A DNA stretch of 64,000 nt from an uncultured Desulfuromusa sp. (GCF_963675815.1 NZ_OY776574.1:1110001-1174000), one strand, 5' to 3'. Counted from the first letter of the stretch, positions 16,234-26,365 are shown. Numbers and translations: made by a program. Notes: generated by a model not told the origin, from the letters alone.

Positions 16234-17724
16234 GGGCTGAAAACCTTTTTCGTAGCTCCAACCACCACCCAGCGCCTTATAAATCCTGATTAAATTGGCA
16301 ACAATATTACCGTTGCTTCCGGCAAGCTCATCGCGAAGAGTCAACAAAGAACGTTGCGCATCGAGGACATTGTTGAAACTGACCAGACCTGCCAGATACT
16401 GATCCTGTGCCAACTCAAAGGCTCTTTCCGCGGCAACAGATGCCCTGGCAACAGCATCCTTTCGTTGCTGCTCTTGAGCATAAGCCACCAAAGCATTTTC
16501 GACCTCCTCCAGAGCGGTTAAAATACTCTTTTCATATTGGATCAATGCCTGTTCCTGACGCGCATTCTGGACTTCAATATTGCGACGGATAGAACCCGCA
16601 TCAAAGATATTCCATTCAATGACAGGTCCAATTCCCCAGGTTCTACTCCCTGCTGTAAGCAGATCTCCGGCTCTGAGGGATTCAAGGCCAAGGGTGCCGG
16701 TCAAACGGAATTTTGGGTAGAGATCTGCCGTCGCCACACCGATGCGGGCAGTCTGAGCAGCAAGGCTCCGCTCTGCACGTCGCACATCCGGGCGGCGGCG
16801 CAAAGTTTCGGCTGGAATGCCGACAACAACGTTGACGGGTAAACTCGGCAACGGCTGAATCGTGGCCAACTCTTCGTGAAGTTGGCCTGGGTATTCTCCA
16901 ATTAATACCGCCAACCGGTTTTTTGCTGCATCCACTCCGGCTGCAAAAACCGGGCTCATGGACTTGGCACTTTCCAGAAGCCGTAAAGATTCCTGTACTG
17001 CCAGCTCAGCGATAACCCCGGCCTGATAACGGGAATCGTTGAGTTCATAACTCTCTTGCAAAATTTTGATGTTTTCCCGGTTGAGATCCAGACGCCGCTG
17101 GAAAGTCCGCAGCTCCACGTAATTTAAGGCCACCTCTGCCATGAGGGTCACCTGGAGGTGATACAAATTTTCCTGCGTCACCTCCAGATCAGCCTGAGAT
17201 GCTTCTATTGAGCGCTGAACCCCACCAAAAATATCGGCCTCCCAGCCGGCATCAAATCCAAGGGAGAAAAGCTCTTTCTCTTCACCCGAGTTACTGTTTT
17301 CACTACTGCGGGATTTCCTGACTGCCGCATTTCCATCCACTGTCGGGAACCTTTCAGCCTGACGAATTCCGCGCATGGCTCTGGCTTCACGAATCCGGGC
17401 TTGGGCCTCTTTTAAGACGAGGTTTCCTTGCCTGGCACGTTCCTCCAATGCAGCAAGCTGTGAATCCTGCAGGATTGTCCACCAGCGTGACAAATCAGCA
17501 GCAGGACGCTCTGCCGAGAGGTCTCCCCTTAATGACGTTTGCCAGTTATCCGGAACCTCTGGTTGTTCCTGCACATAATTGGGGCCAACAGCTGTACAAC
17601 CACTGACTATCAGCACAAGAGCAACCAGCAAAACGGTCGATAAACGTCCTGGTTTAAAATCCTGCCGGTCAACAGCCCGGTTATTTATTGGCATTGCTTC
17701 TTTCTGATTTATGTTGTTTTTCAT
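16207..17724 (-). CDS. RND efflux outer-membrane factor (NodT/OprM family lipoprotein)
   Basis: Outer-membrane channel of a tripartite multidrug pump. The 505-residue protein has a lipoprotein signal with lipobox VSGC near residue 43, followed by TAVGPNYVQEQPEVPDNW, typical of OprM/NodT. There are two repeats of the OEP domain with long helices (residues ~85-280 and ~290-485). An internal ATG ten codons later (MPINNR) is an alternative start. It overlaps the pump gene by four bases (ATGA), so it is translationally coupled as the last gene of the efflux operon. Confidence 0.92.
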   Translation of the reverse strand: MKNNINQKEAMPINNRAVDRQDFKPGRLSTVLLVALVLIVSGCTAVGPNYVQEQPEVPDNWQTSLRGDLSAERPAADLSRWWTILQDSQLAALEERARQGNLVLKEAQARIREARAMRGIRQAERFPTVDGNAAVRKSRSSENSNSGEEKELFSLGFDAGWEADIFGGVQRSIEASQADLEVTQENLYHLQVTLMAEVALNYVELRTFQRRLDLNRENIKILQESYELNDSRYQAGVIAELAVQESLRLLESAKSMSPVFAAGVDAAKNRLAVLIGEYPGQLHEELATIQPLPSLPVNVVVGIPAETLRRRPDVRRAERSLAAQTARIGVATADLYPKFRLTGTLGLESLRAGDLLTAGSRTWGIGPVIEWNIFDAGSIRRNIEVQNARQEQALIQYEKSILTALEEVENALVAYAQEQQRKDAVARASVAAERAFELAQDQYLAGLVSFNNVLDAQRSLLTLRDELAGSNGNIVANLIRIYKALGGGWSYEKGFQPSHLEKGQM

Positions 17725-20700
17725 GATTTAACCTTGTCCCGCCTGCGGGCACGCCATGCACTCCCTTTTTCACGCACAGATTGAAACATGTAGTAAAGCA
17801 CGGGAATCAGGAAGATACCGAACAGAGTCGTACTCAACATACCACTGAACACTGTCGTGCCAATCGCTTTCCGACTGCCGGCTCCGGCGCCCGTAGCAAT
17901 AACCATAGGGATAAGACCAAAGATAAAGGTAAAGGAGGTCATTAATACCGGCCTGAAACGAATACGGGCACCGTCAACGGCCGCTTCCGCAAGAGGAAGT
18001 CCGTCTTCGCGCCGCGATTGGGCAAACTCGACAATTAAGATCGCATTTTTACTGGCCAGGCCGACTAGCAGAACCAAACCGATCTGTGCGTAAATACTGA
18101 GGCTGAATCCTGCGACCCATAACCCTGCCAAAGCACCAAATGTAGCAACGGGAACGGAAATGATAATCGAAAATGGAATGTTCCAGCTTTCATACTGTGC
18201 CACCAGGAAAAGGTAAGCAAAAAGTAAAGCCAGAGCAAAGAGGATCGAGACCTGACCACTACTCTTTTTCTCCTGATAGGACATACCGGACCAGTCATAG
18301 CTGTATCCTTCAGGCAAAGTCTGGTCTGCAATCCGTTCCATCGCAGCCATCGCTTCACCGGAGCTGTAGCCCGGAGCTGCGCCACCATTAATTTTGATGC
18401 TTGTCAACTGATTGTATCTGTCAACGGTCTGGGGACCAAGAAGAGTGGAAAGTGTTGCCAAGCTGGTCATTGGCACCATTTTCCCATCTCCACTACGGAC
18501 ATAAAGCTGGCCGATGTCGTCACTGGAGTCACGGTATCCCGTATCTGCCTGAACTTTCACCTGATAACCCCGGTCGTTGAGATTAAAATCGTTGATGTAG
18601 CGCCCCCCCAGTTGGGTCTGCAATGTCGAAAAAATAGTGCTGATCGGTACATTGAGGGTTTCAACCCGGGTGCGATCAATGTTTAGAGAGAGTTGCGGAG
18701 TATCGGCCGTGTAAGTACTGAAAACCCGACTTAAAACCGGATCCTGATTAGCGGCCAGGACCAGAGATTGTGTGGCAGCAACAAAATCCTGCGGAGATTG
18801 ACCCTCAAGGGCCTGCAGTTGAAAATTGAATCCACCGGTGCGTCCAAGTCCGCGAATAGGTGGAGGGGTAAAAGCACGAATATTGGCTGTCGAAATTGCC
18901 GCCAGCTCCTGTTGCGCTTTTCTCAAAATCCCATTGACATGTAAGGCTGCACCGGATCGCTTATTCCACGGAGCCAGGATTACCAGGCCGAAACCAACAT
19001 TGTCCCCCCGCCCGCTGAGCAGGCTGAAGCCGCTGATGCCGAGGACGCTCTCAACCCCCTCGATCTTTCTCAGCTTCACTGTTGCCTGTTGCAGTACTGC
19101 ATCCGTACGAGATCGGGCTGCTGCTTCCGGCAACTGAATATTCAGGTAGATTAAGCCCTGATCTTCTTGTGGCAAAAAGCTGGTTGGACGATCCTGAAAC
19201 ACATAATAGCTCCCGCCAAAAATCAGGATTAATAGCAATAACGCAATAAATTTCCAGCGGATAAGCCAGGCTGCACCGGCCACATATCCTTTTCTTGATG
19301 TAAATAGCGCCTTGTTGAACCAGGCCAGGGGCCCATGATGGATAAGCGCTGGCCTTTTCAACAAAACCGAACAGAGTGCAGGACTCAAGGTCAATGCACT
19401 GAAAGCTGAAATCACCACTGCGGTACACATGGTCACAGCAAACTGTTTGTAAAGCTGGCCGGTAATACCGGGAAGAAATGCAACTGGAATAAAGACCGCA
19501 AGCAACACCAGCGTCGTTGAAATAATTGGCCCAGTCACTTGTCCCATCGCTTTGATCGATGCCGCAGTTGGGTCCAGATTTTCCTCATGCATCACCCGAT
19601 AAACATTTTCCACCACGACAATGGCATCATCGACGACCAACCCAATCGACATAATGAGAGCAAACAGGGAAATCGTGTTGGCGTTATAACCCAGAGCCAG
19701 CAACACGGCAAAAGTACCGATCAGTGAAACCGGAATGGTCATGGTCGGTATCAGGGTCGAGCGCCAATCCTGAAGAAAGACAAACGTGACCGCTACGACC
19801 AGCAGAAAGGTGAGAAACAGGGTCCAGACCATTTCATGGATGGCTGTCGCAATATAGCGAGTTGAATCATAGATGGTTTGGTACTGAACATCACTCGGTT
19901 GACGCTGCGCCAACATTGCCAACTCTTTTGTCAGTCGCTGCATGGTTGCCAGGGCATTGGCATCGGAAGAGCTGTAAACCGCCAGCGTCACCGCCGGTCC
20001 ACCATTGAGGATAGAACGGGTACTATAGGATTCTGCCCCAAGCTCAACTCTGGCGATATCGCTCACCCGAACCAGCCCCCCTTCAGCATTTGAGCGAACG
20101 ATAATATTATTGAACTCGTCGACATTCTTGAGACGGCCAGATGCACGAACAGTGTACTGAAGTTGTTGCCCCTTGTTGACCGGTTCCGAACCGATCGTAC
20201 CAACAGCAGCCTGAATATTCTGTTGTCGGATTGCTGTAGTCAAATCATCCGCTGTCAATCCTAAGGCCGTCATCCGCTGAGGATTCATCCAGATCCGCAT
20301 GCTGTAGACAAGTTCACCAAAGATTGAAACATCGCTGACCCCATCGATGCGGATAACAGCATCCTTGATGGTGCTACTGACATAATTACTTAAAAACAGT
20401 TTATCGCGGGTGCCGTCAGGGGAATAGAAACTTATAGCTCCGAGCATATCAGAGGAACCCTTGCGTACGGTCACCCCCTGTTCTACAACTTCATTAGGTA
20501 ATTTTCCGATAGCCGCCTGAACCCGATTTTGCAAATTGACCTGGGCAATGGCAGGATCGGTTCCAATCTTAAAGGTCACACTCAAACTATAGCGACCGCT
20601 GTTGGTTGAAGAAGAAGACATATAGAGCATATCTTCAACGCCATTCACTTCCGCTTCTATCGTTGTTGCGACACTGTTTGCTAAAACTTGTGCGTTTGCA

Positions 20701-20855
20701 CCGGGGTAAGTTGCACTGACACGAAGGGTCGGCGGTGTTATCCTCGGATACTGGGCGACCGGAATATTCATCATTGCAATCGCTCCCGCCAAAGTCATAA
20801 GAATCGCCAGAACTACCGCCAGCCGCGGACGATCAATGAATACTTTTGAAATCAT
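17721..20855 (-). CDS. RND multidrug efflux pump, HAE-1 family (AcrB-like)
   Basis: Proton-driven inner-membrane pump of 1044 residues, the usual AcrB length. It starts MISKVFIDRPRLAVVLAIL and has twelve membrane segments and two large periplasmic loops. The proton-relay region SIGLVVDDAIVVVENVYR (with the paired aspartates) lies near 400, followed by ISTTLVLLAVFIPVAFLPGITG, and FGLIPMVIATGAGAGSRKAIG lies near 980. Drug range cannot be read directly. It sits three bases from the adaptor gene and overlaps the outer-membrane factor. Confidence 0.95.
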   Translation of the reverse strand: MISKVFIDRPRLAVVLAILMTLAGAIAMMNIPVAQYPRITPPTLRVSATYPGANAQVLANSVATTIEAEVNGVEDMLYMSSSSTNSGRYSLSVTFKIGTDPAIAQVNLQNRVQAAIGKLPNEVVEQGVTVRKGSSDMLGAISFYSPDGTRDKLFLSNYVSSTIKDAVIRIDGVSDVSIFGELVYSMRIWMNPQRMTALGLTADDLTTAIRQQNIQAAVGTIGSEPVNKGQQLQYTVRASGRLKNVDEFNNIIVRSNAEGGLVRVSDIARVELGAESYSTRSILNGGPAVTLAVYSSSDANALATMQRLTKELAMLAQRQPSDVQYQTIYDSTRYIATAIHEMVWTLFLTFLLVVAVTFVFLQDWRSTLIPTMTIPVSLIGTFAVLLALGYNANTISLFALIMSIGLVVDDAIVVVENVYRVMHEENLDPTAASIKAMGQVTGPIISTTLVLLAVFIPVAFLPGITGQLYKQFAVTMCTAVVISAFSALTLSPALCSVLLKRPALIHHGPLAWFNKALFTSRKGYVAGAAWLIRWKFIALLLLILIFGGSYYVFQDRPTSFLPQEDQGLIYLNIQLPEAAARSRTDAVLQQATVKLRKIEGVESVLGISGFSLLSGRGDNVGFGLVILAPWNKRSGAALHVNGILRKAQQELAAISTANIRAFTPPPIRGLGRTGGFNFQLQALEGQSPQDFVAATQSLVLAANQDPVLSRVFSTYTADTPQLSLNIDRTRVETLNVPISTIFSTLQTQLGGRYINDFNLNDRGYQVKVQADTGYRDSSDDIGQLYVRSGDGKMVPMTSLATLSTLLGPQTVDRYNQLTSIKINGGAAPGYSSGEAMAAMERIADQTLPEGYSYDWSGMSYQEKKSSGQVSILFALALLFAYLFLVAQYESWNIPFSIIISVPVATFGALAGLWVAGFSLSIYAQIGLVLLVGLASKNAILIVEFAQSRREDGLPLAEAAVDGARIRFRPVLMTSFTFIFGLIPMVIATGAGAGSRKAIGTTVFSGMLSTTLFGIFLIPVLYYMFQSVREKGSAWRARRRDKVKS

Positions 20856-20858
20856 CGA

Positions 20859-22001
20859 TCAATCCTTCTTCGTCATGTCGGCTGTTGTGGTTTGAACCTG
20901 TTGTCCCGGGCGAACCTTTTGCAATCCTTCAATAATGACATTCTCCCCAACCTGCAAGCCTGCTTCAACTACCCAGAAGGATCCAACAGCGATCCCGGTT
21001 TTGATGCGTCTTCGTTCTACTTTATTCTCTTCATCTACAACCAGAACATAGCGCCCAGAGCGATCTTCAAGAATTGCCACCTGAGAAACTACCGGTTTCA
21101 ATTGTCTCTGACTGCGACTCAAGGCAACAGTGACGTATTGTCCGGGCAATAAAACTGCAGCAGGATTAGTAAATAATGCCCAAACAGCAACAGTGCCCGT
21201 TGCCGGATCCACACGGTTATCTACAAAATCAATACGCCCGGACGTCGCCAACATTTGCCCATTCAACAATTTGAGTTGTGGTTTCATGATGTTCGTTGAT
21301 GAGTCATTTTCAGCGTCAGCCTGCGCTGTTTTGATAACGGAAGCATCATTTTCACTGATGGAAAACTGTATTCGGATTGGATCCAGCTGAACAATCTGCG
21401 CCAAAACTCCGGATCCAGGCCCGCACAGATTTCCTTTACTCAATGCTGTCGCCCCGATACGTCCACTGATCGGAGCTGAGATTTGCGTATATTCTAGGTC
21501 AATTTCTGCGAGGCGCAAGTTTGCCTGGGCCTCCTGCAGTTCCGCACGTGCCTGCTGTTCCGCAGCTTCAGCGGTTTCAATATCAGTGACTGGGACTCCA
21601 CCGGAACGGACAGCTTTAATCCGCTGCAGATGCTGACTGGTTTTTAACAGAATTGACTGTGCTTTAGCGACGCGCGCTTTATTTGCTGCAACCAGTGCCT
21701 TGTATGGTGCGGCCTCAACCGTATAAAGCAGTTCACCGGACTGAACATAACTTCCCTCTTTAAAATGAACCTGCTCCAGAAACCCACTGACGCGTGCTTG
21801 CAGATCTACTGTTTGAACCGCTTCCGCATGCCCAACATATTCTGCTATGGGATTAATATCCTGTTCTGTCACTGTGGAGACCATAACCAGTGGTTGGGGA
21901 GATGACTTTTTGTTTGGAGCCGCTTCAATAATCGGTGGGGAAATTACCGGCAGAAGAAGTATCCCCAACAATAGAATACTTTTAATTTTTTCTTGTTTCA
22001 T
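20859..22001 (-). CDS. RND efflux periplasmic adaptor (membrane fusion protein)
   Basis: Links pump and outer-membrane channel. About 380 residues with the ATG at 22001, chosen because it has a TTGGAG ribosome site and begins a signal peptide (MKQEKIKSILLLGILLLPV); a longer in-frame start at 22079 lacks both. Lipoyl-like halves surround a coiled-coil hairpin (AVEAAPYKALVAANKARVAKA to ELQEAQANLRLAEIDLEYT), followed by ISAPISGRIG and beta-barrel domains. First gene of the adaptor-pump-channel operon. Confidence 0.92.
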   Translation of the reverse strand: MKQEKIKSILLLGILLLPVISPPIIEAAPNKKSSPQPLVMVSTVTEQDINPIAEYVGHAEAVQTVDLQARVSGFLEQVHFKEGSYVQSGELLYTVEAAPYKALVAANKARVAKAQSILLKTSQHLQRIKAVRSGGVPVTDIETAEAAEQQARAELQEAQANLRLAEIDLEYTQISAPISGRIGATALSKGNLCGPGSGVLAQIVQLDPIRIQFSISENDASVIKTAQADAENDSSTNIMKPQLKLLNGQMLATSGRIDFVDNRVDPATGTVAVWALFTNPAAVLLPGQYVTVALSRSQRQLKPVVSQVAILEDRSGRYVLVVDEENKVERRRIKTGIAVGSFWVVEAGLQVGENVIIEGLQKVRPGQQVQTTTADMTKKD

Positions 22002-22386
22002 TGTTTCGGCGCTCCAAAAGGATAGAATACGGTTGATTGTTATGAGAGATCTGTTCCGGGAGGTTGTCGGACTTTCCATGAATCAAACTTGAATCAGTGG
22101 ATGGATGGCGAAAAACTCTAAAGCTGATTTTAAAATAGCTTTCTGTTTTTATTTTTTTTACAACGCCACGCAACTTCCTCTACAAAATCTTACCAGAAGG
22201 ATATTCCATCCAAGCAAGACCACGTGTCAATAAAATTAACATTCATATGATTTGGAAACAGTGTTTTTCCAATTTTCAATGGCAAAAGTCAATATCCGAT
22301 GCATGCAACAAAAAAGCGGAGCCACTCCTGACCCCGCCTGGATTTGATTCTCTTTGAAGTAGATACAGTGCCGGTGTTAAAACATG
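22002..22386 (-). promoter_or_regulatory. Intergenic region with a candidate promoter for the efflux operon
   Basis: This stretch holds no gene I can support. On the minus strand TTGACA (22230-22225) and TGGAAT (22208-22203) are 16 bases apart, a plausible promoter about 200 bases upstream of the adaptor gene. The uspA terminator lies at its right end. I see no TetR-type regulator next to the pump and no clear operator. Confidence 0.4.
22310..22337 (-). terminator. Terminator after the universal stress gene
   Basis: On the minus strand GCGGGG (22337-22332) pairs with CTCCGC (22321-22316; one G-U), loop of 10 bases, followed by TTTTTT. Confidence 0.7.
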
Positions 22387-23214
22387 TTAGTGAGACATCA
22401 GTGTCGGCAGCGTCATTGATTCCAGTATTGTTCGGGTTGCCCCGCCAAGCACCCATTCCCTCAAACGGGAACGACCATAACCGCCCATAACCAGGAGATC
22501 GGAACCAAGATCAGCAGCGCAAGACAGGATTGCATTTCCCGCATCAATTTTGGTGACACGATCCCTTGCGACCTCAACATTGACACCATGACGTGCAAGA
22601 TAAAGAACGGTCTCATCAACCGGGATATGGTTCTGAGCATCATATTTAGAGGAAAGAGCTAATAAATGAACGCTTTCCGCTCGTTTAAGGAGCGGCAGTG
22701 CATCGGTGATGGCTCGTGTCGCCTCGCGACTCGCATTCCAAGCGATTAAAATGCGACGCCCTATGTTGAGAAAACTGCCTGCATAGGGGAGAATCAATAC
22801 CGGCCGGCCGGCAGCAAGCATTAACTGTGCGGTAAAATCCTTGTTCACATTTAATTTATCGGAAGAGTCTGCTTGCCCTACGATGACCAAATCTGCATAA
22901 CGAGCCTGCTCTGCAACGGTATCGACTGGGAAACCTTGAGTGTATAACCATTCATTATTTGTGAAACCCATGCTCAACGCCTGATTATGATAAGCCGATT
23001 TAACCTTGGCCACTTCGTCATCCGCGAACTTTTTCTGGGTTTTGATGACCTCTTCACCCGCTTGTATCAAATGTGCAGGAATCACAAATGGCTCCTGTGT
23101 GTAGAGTGCGATCAGATGGGCATCATGTTGCATTGCCATGCGGATAGCAACCTCAATACACACGGCAGTCCGTTGACCGCAGTCAGCATAAACGAGAATC
23201 GTTTTATAACTCAT
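22387..23214 (-). CDS. Universal stress protein with two Usp domains
   Basis: A cytoplasmic tandem UspA protein of about 275 residues, of the UspE-like type. Domain 1 begins MSYKTILVYADCGQRT; domain 2 begins near 150 with RRILIAWNASREATRAITDALPLLK and ends with the nucleotide-binding glycine motif DLLVMGGYGRSRLREWVLGGATRTIL. The first domain has a degenerate glycine loop. ATG at 23214 has an AAGGAG site; the ten codons upstream are probably not translated. Monocistronic with terminators on both sides. Confidence 0.9.
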   Translation of the reverse strand: MSYKTILVYADCGQRTAVCIEVAIRMAMQHDAHLIALYTQEPFVIPAHLIQAGEEVIKTQKKFADDEVAKVKSAYHNQALSMGFTNNEWLYTQGFPVDTVAEQARYADLVIVGQADSSDKLNVNKDFTAQLMLAAGRPVLILPYAGSFLNIGRRILIAWNASREATRAITDALPLLKRAESVHLLALSSKYDAQNHIPVDETVLYLARHGVNVEVARDRVTKIDAGNAILSCAADLGSDLLVMGGYGRSRLREWVLGGATRTILESMTLPTLMSH

Positions 23215-23337
23215 AGGACTCCTTTCTCCGGCCTTGGCAATCACTCTCTATAATTAATTTGTATCAGAGTTTATAGGGAAATCAACTCGTAGAGTCTGCG
23301 ATTCAAAACAGACCTTTGATCTGGTCCATTGTTAAAT

Positions 23338-23377
23338 AAAAAAAGCGGACTCCATATCTGGAACCCGCTTTTTATTT
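23338..23377. terminator. Bidirectional terminator
   Basis: GCGG (23345-23348) with CCGC (23365-23368), plus inner TCCA/TGGA around a four-base loop, flanked by an A-run on the left and TTTTTATTTTT on the right. It serves the spy/cpxP-like gene's surroundings on the minus strand and would stop readthrough from either side. Confidence 0.65.
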
Positions 23378-23461
23378 TTATGACAATCTGGTATTTAAAT
23401 CTTGCCCCTGAAAACCACGTTCTCGATCTTTGAAATTTTCCTCAAGGGGGTACCGCGGCTA

Positions 23462-24025
23462 TTAATTCCAGCGCTGCCCACACCCTTTTCCACTACGCAT
23501 CCCTTGACCATAACCATCACGATTTCCATGCTGCGGTCCAAAGAACCCTTCACCATGCAGAGCCCGAAGCTTTTCAGCTTTTTGTTGTTGTTCCGGGGTC
23601 AGCACTGCGAACAACTGCTGCCTGGTTTTGGCATGCTGAACCATCATCTCTGTTTTTAAATCAGCATGTTTCTGTGCTTTGGCGCGAAATTCGGATTCAT
23701 TGAACTCGTTTCCCTGTTTATATGCACGCAAATCATTCCGACTGGTTTGCATTTGTGCACGCATGGATTGTCGGTCCTGCCACTGTTTTTCAATCAAAGC
23801 TTCGATTTGCGTCTGTTGCTCTTCCGTCAGATCAAGAATGACAGCCATTTTTTCTAATCGATTTTCCATCCGCACCTGATGTTGCTCATAGTTCATCCTC
23901 TGCCCTTGGCGATGATATGAATTATCACAAGCCCTCTTGCCTTGACCTCCAGGCCATGCGAAAGAGGTTCCGGCAGACAGCAGAAGGGTGACCAATAAAA
24001 CGGGAATAATTGTTGTCTTTTTCAT
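23462..24025 (-). CDS. CpxP/Spy-like periplasmic stress protein
   Basis: A 187-residue secreted protein beginning MKKTTIIPVLLVTLLLSAG with cleavage near SFA-WPG. The mature part is mostly helical and charged and carries the two LTxxQ motifs of the CpxP/Spy family (LDLTEEQQTQI near 70 and LTPEQQQKAEKL near 148). The tail is Gly/His-rich with two cysteines. The family includes periplasmic chaperones and the CpxA antagonist CpxP. It is divergent from a cpxRA-like pair, as in Escherichia coli, with a CpxR box between. Confidence 0.85.
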   Translation of the reverse strand: MKKTTIIPVLLVTLLLSAGTSFAWPGGQGKRACDNSYHRQGQRMNYEQHQVRMENRLEKMAVILDLTEEQQTQIEALIEKQWQDRQSMRAQMQTSRNDLRAYKQGNEFNESEFRAKAQKHADLKTEMMVQHAKTRQQLFAVLTPEQQQKAEKLRALHGEGFFGPQHGNRDGYGQGMRSGKGCGQRWN

Positions 24026-24124
24026 AATGTTCTCCTTCAGGTTTATAGTGAGTTGTTTTCTTGTTTGATGATGTCACTATAAAGCAAAGAATCTGAAAAG
24101 TGGGTTAAGTGCTGTGAAAATCAG

Positions 24125-24139
24125 GTAAAGTTATGTAAA
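24125..24139. promoter_or_regulatory. CpxR box
   Basis: GTAAA-GTTAT-GTAAA at 24125-24139 is an exact match to the GTAAA-N5-GTAAA consensus of E. coli CpxR. It lies between the CpxP/Spy-like gene and the two-component operon, about 100 bases from each, so it may autoregulate both sides. Confidence 0.75.
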
Positions 24140-24232
24140 GTTTGCAAATGCTTTAGCTCTTAACAATTCTTTACACCGAAATGGTAACCAATCCAGCTAT
24201 GATTGATCAGAGAGAATAGGTAAGGAGAAAAG

Positions 24233-24943
24233 ATGAATCGAATTCTGGTCATTGATGATGACATTGAGCTCTGTGAACTGTTGAATGACTACCTCACGGG
24301 AGAAGGTTTTTCTGTTGAGACCATAAACAATGGCAAACAGGGTGCCGATCAGGCGTTAGAAAACGAATATGTGCTGGTGGTTCTGGATGTGATGTTACCG
24401 GAATTAAACGGGTTTGATGTCCTGAGAAAGATTCGTGAGAGCAGCAAGGTTCCGGTCATTATGCTGACCGCCCGGGGAGACGATATTGACCGGATTGTCG
24501 GTTTAGAACTGGGAGCCGATGATTATCTTCCCAAGCCTTTTAACCCCCGTGAGCTGGTTGCTCGTATCCGGGCCATTCAACGCCGTGTCGAGACAACTGA
24601 ATTATCTTCCACATCAACACAGAAGGGAACTGAGCTGAAAGTTGGCGATCTGATTCTCTGCAACAGCAATCGCACAGTAAAGCGGGGGAGTGAAAATATC
24701 GATCTGACATCGGTTGAATTCAACCTTCTGGAAGTGTTGCTATCGCGGGCCGGGGAAGTCATCAGCCGGGATGACCTGGTGGAAAAAGTGCTGGGGAGGC
24801 GTTTATCTGCCTATGATCGCAGTATCGATGTCCATGTCAGTGCTTTACGAAAAAAACTTGGTCACTTTGATGGCAATATGGAGCGGATCAGAACAATCAG
24901 GGGCGTCGGCTACCTTTACTCACTGGCGGAAAGCGGAACCTGA
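24233..24943 (+). CDS. cpxR: CpxR-like response regulator (OmpR family)
   Basis: A 236-residue cytoplasmic transcription factor. The receiver domain has the acidic pair in VIDDDIELCELL, phospho-Asp in VLDVMLPELNGF (near 52), the conserved Thr in MLTARGD and Lys in PKPFNPREL. The C-terminal winged helix (from ~140) ends with DVHVSALRKKLG and RTIRGVGYLYSL. Neighbouring CpxP-like gene and CpxR box support the Cpx assignment. Overlaps the kinase gene by one base. Confidence 0.87.
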   Translation: MNRILVIDDDIELCELLNDYLTGEGFSVETINNGKQGADQALENEYVLVVLDVMLPELNGFDVLRKIRESSKVPVIMLTARGDDIDRIVGLELGADDYLPKPFNPRELVARIRAIQRRVETTELSSTSTQKGTELKVGDLILCNSNRTVKRGSENIDLTSVEFNLLEVLLSRAGEVISRDDLVEKVLGRRLSAYDRSIDVHVSALRKKLGHFDGNMERIRTIRGVGYLYSLAESGT

Positions 24944-26316
24944 TGCGGAGTCTGTTTCTAAAATTCTTTTCCTATTTCCTGCTGATTCTTCTTTTGGTTT
25001 CAACAGCTGTTATCGCCCTGACCTATCTTCGCGATCAAGAGTTTCCTCCCCTGGCCCATCAGGATTTTGCCCGAAAAGCAGTCACGGAGTACGGACGGAA
25101 AGCGATTGAAGCTTTTGAAAGTGATGGAATCACAGAGGTCGATAAACTGACTAAAAAACTGTACGTTAAATCAGGAATTCATCTCCAGCTGTTTGACGCA
25201 AACGGACAACCGTTAACAAAACTTCGCGTGCCAATGCGGATGCAGCACATGATCCACAGAGCCCTTCAGACCGGCGAGGTTGTCTTCCCCAGAGGCGGGT
25301 CTCGGAACGGCCTGGCCAGTGCGGTGCAAAGTCCTTCAGGGCAAACCTACTTTGTTGCCATCAGCCTGTCAGACCGACCTCCTCCCAGAGGTCTGATCAG
25401 GGCAATAACCCACGGCTTTCTTGGCTGGAAACTGTTAATACTGCTGGCGATTACAGCTGTCGTCTGCTATCTCCTGGCACGATCATTGACCTCACCGATC
25501 AGTCGGTTGCGACAAGCCACCCGTAAATTTGCTGCAGGAGACCTGTCAGTTCGAATTGGTCATCAAGTGAGAGGAAAAAATGAGCTTGCTGAACTGGCAC
25601 ACGATTTTGATGAAATGGCCGGAAAGATTGAAGCTTTAGTGGAAACACAAAAAAACCTGCTGCGGGATATCTCTCACGAATTACGCTCTCCATTGACACG
25701 TTTGGGGATTGCGTTGGAATTAGCACGGCAACAGGACCGACCTGAGACCCAAGCGAAATCACTTGATCGAATCGCACTGGAATCAGAGCGAATGAACACC
25801 ATGATTGGACAGCTGCTGAACCTGACTCGGCTGGAAAATAACGCAAGCAAAGAATCTTTTCAGCAATTCGATCTCCGGGGATTGCTTGCTGATCTGGTGG
25901 CAGATGCCAACTTCGAAGCCAAAACACGTCAGTGCACAGTCACTTACAAAGCCCCGGAAGTTGTTGTTTATTTTGGCTCGCGCAGCCTGCTCGCCCAAGC
26001 CCTGGAAAATGTCATTCGCAATGCCATAAAATATACAGCAGATAGCAGCACGGTTTCTGTCAATCTGTTTCAAACCACGGAAGAATTGACGATTCAAATT
26101 GCGGATCAGGGTCCAGGTGTCCCCGATGATGCATTGTTAAAACTCTTTGATCCCTTTTATCGCGTTGCAGCTGCACGAGATCGCCAGAGTGGCGGTACCG
26201 GAATTGGTCTGGCAATTGCCGAACGTGCAGTCAAACTTCATTCCGGAACAATTACAGCAACAAACCTTAAAACAGGAGGGCTGTTAATAGAAGTCAAACT
26301 GCCGATAAAGAGTTAA
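24943..26316 (+). CDS. cpxA: CpxA-like sensor histidine kinase
   Basis: A 457-residue membrane kinase. Segment 1 is FFSYFLLILLLVSTAVIALT (after residue 5), a periplasmic sensor of about 130 residues follows, then segment 2 (LLILLAITAVVCYLLARSL), HAMP (SLTSPISRLRQATRKFAAGDLSVRI), the HisKA box LLRDISHELRSPLTRL with the phospho-His, and an ATPase domain with N box (NVIRNAIKYTA), DQGPGVPDD and GTGIGLAIAERAV. The gene pair is coupled (TGATG). It probably senses envelope stress with the CpxP/Spy-like protein as a modulator. Confidence 0.87.
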   Translation: MRSLFLKFFSYFLLILLLVSTAVIALTYLRDQEFPPLAHQDFARKAVTEYGRKAIEAFESDGITEVDKLTKKLYVKSGIHLQLFDANGQPLTKLRVPMRMQHMIHRALQTGEVVFPRGGSRNGLASAVQSPSGQTYFVAISLSDRPPPRGLIRAITHGFLGWKLLILLAITAVVCYLLARSLTSPISRLRQATRKFAAGDLSVRIGHQVRGKNELAELAHDFDEMAGKIEALVETQKNLLRDISHELRSPLTRLGIALELARQQDRPETQAKSLDRIALESERMNTMIGQLLNLTRLENNASKESFQQFDLRGLLADLVADANFEAKTRQCTVTYKAPEVVVYFGSRSLLAQALENVIRNAIKYTADSSTVSVNLFQTTEELTIQIADQGPGVPDDALLKLFDPFYRVAAARDRQSGGTGIGLAIAERAVKLHSGTITATNLKTGGLLIEVKLPIKS

Positions 26317-26365
26317 TCCTCCGCTGAAGACGATGGATTAAGAAAAGGATCGAGGGTGTTAAAGG

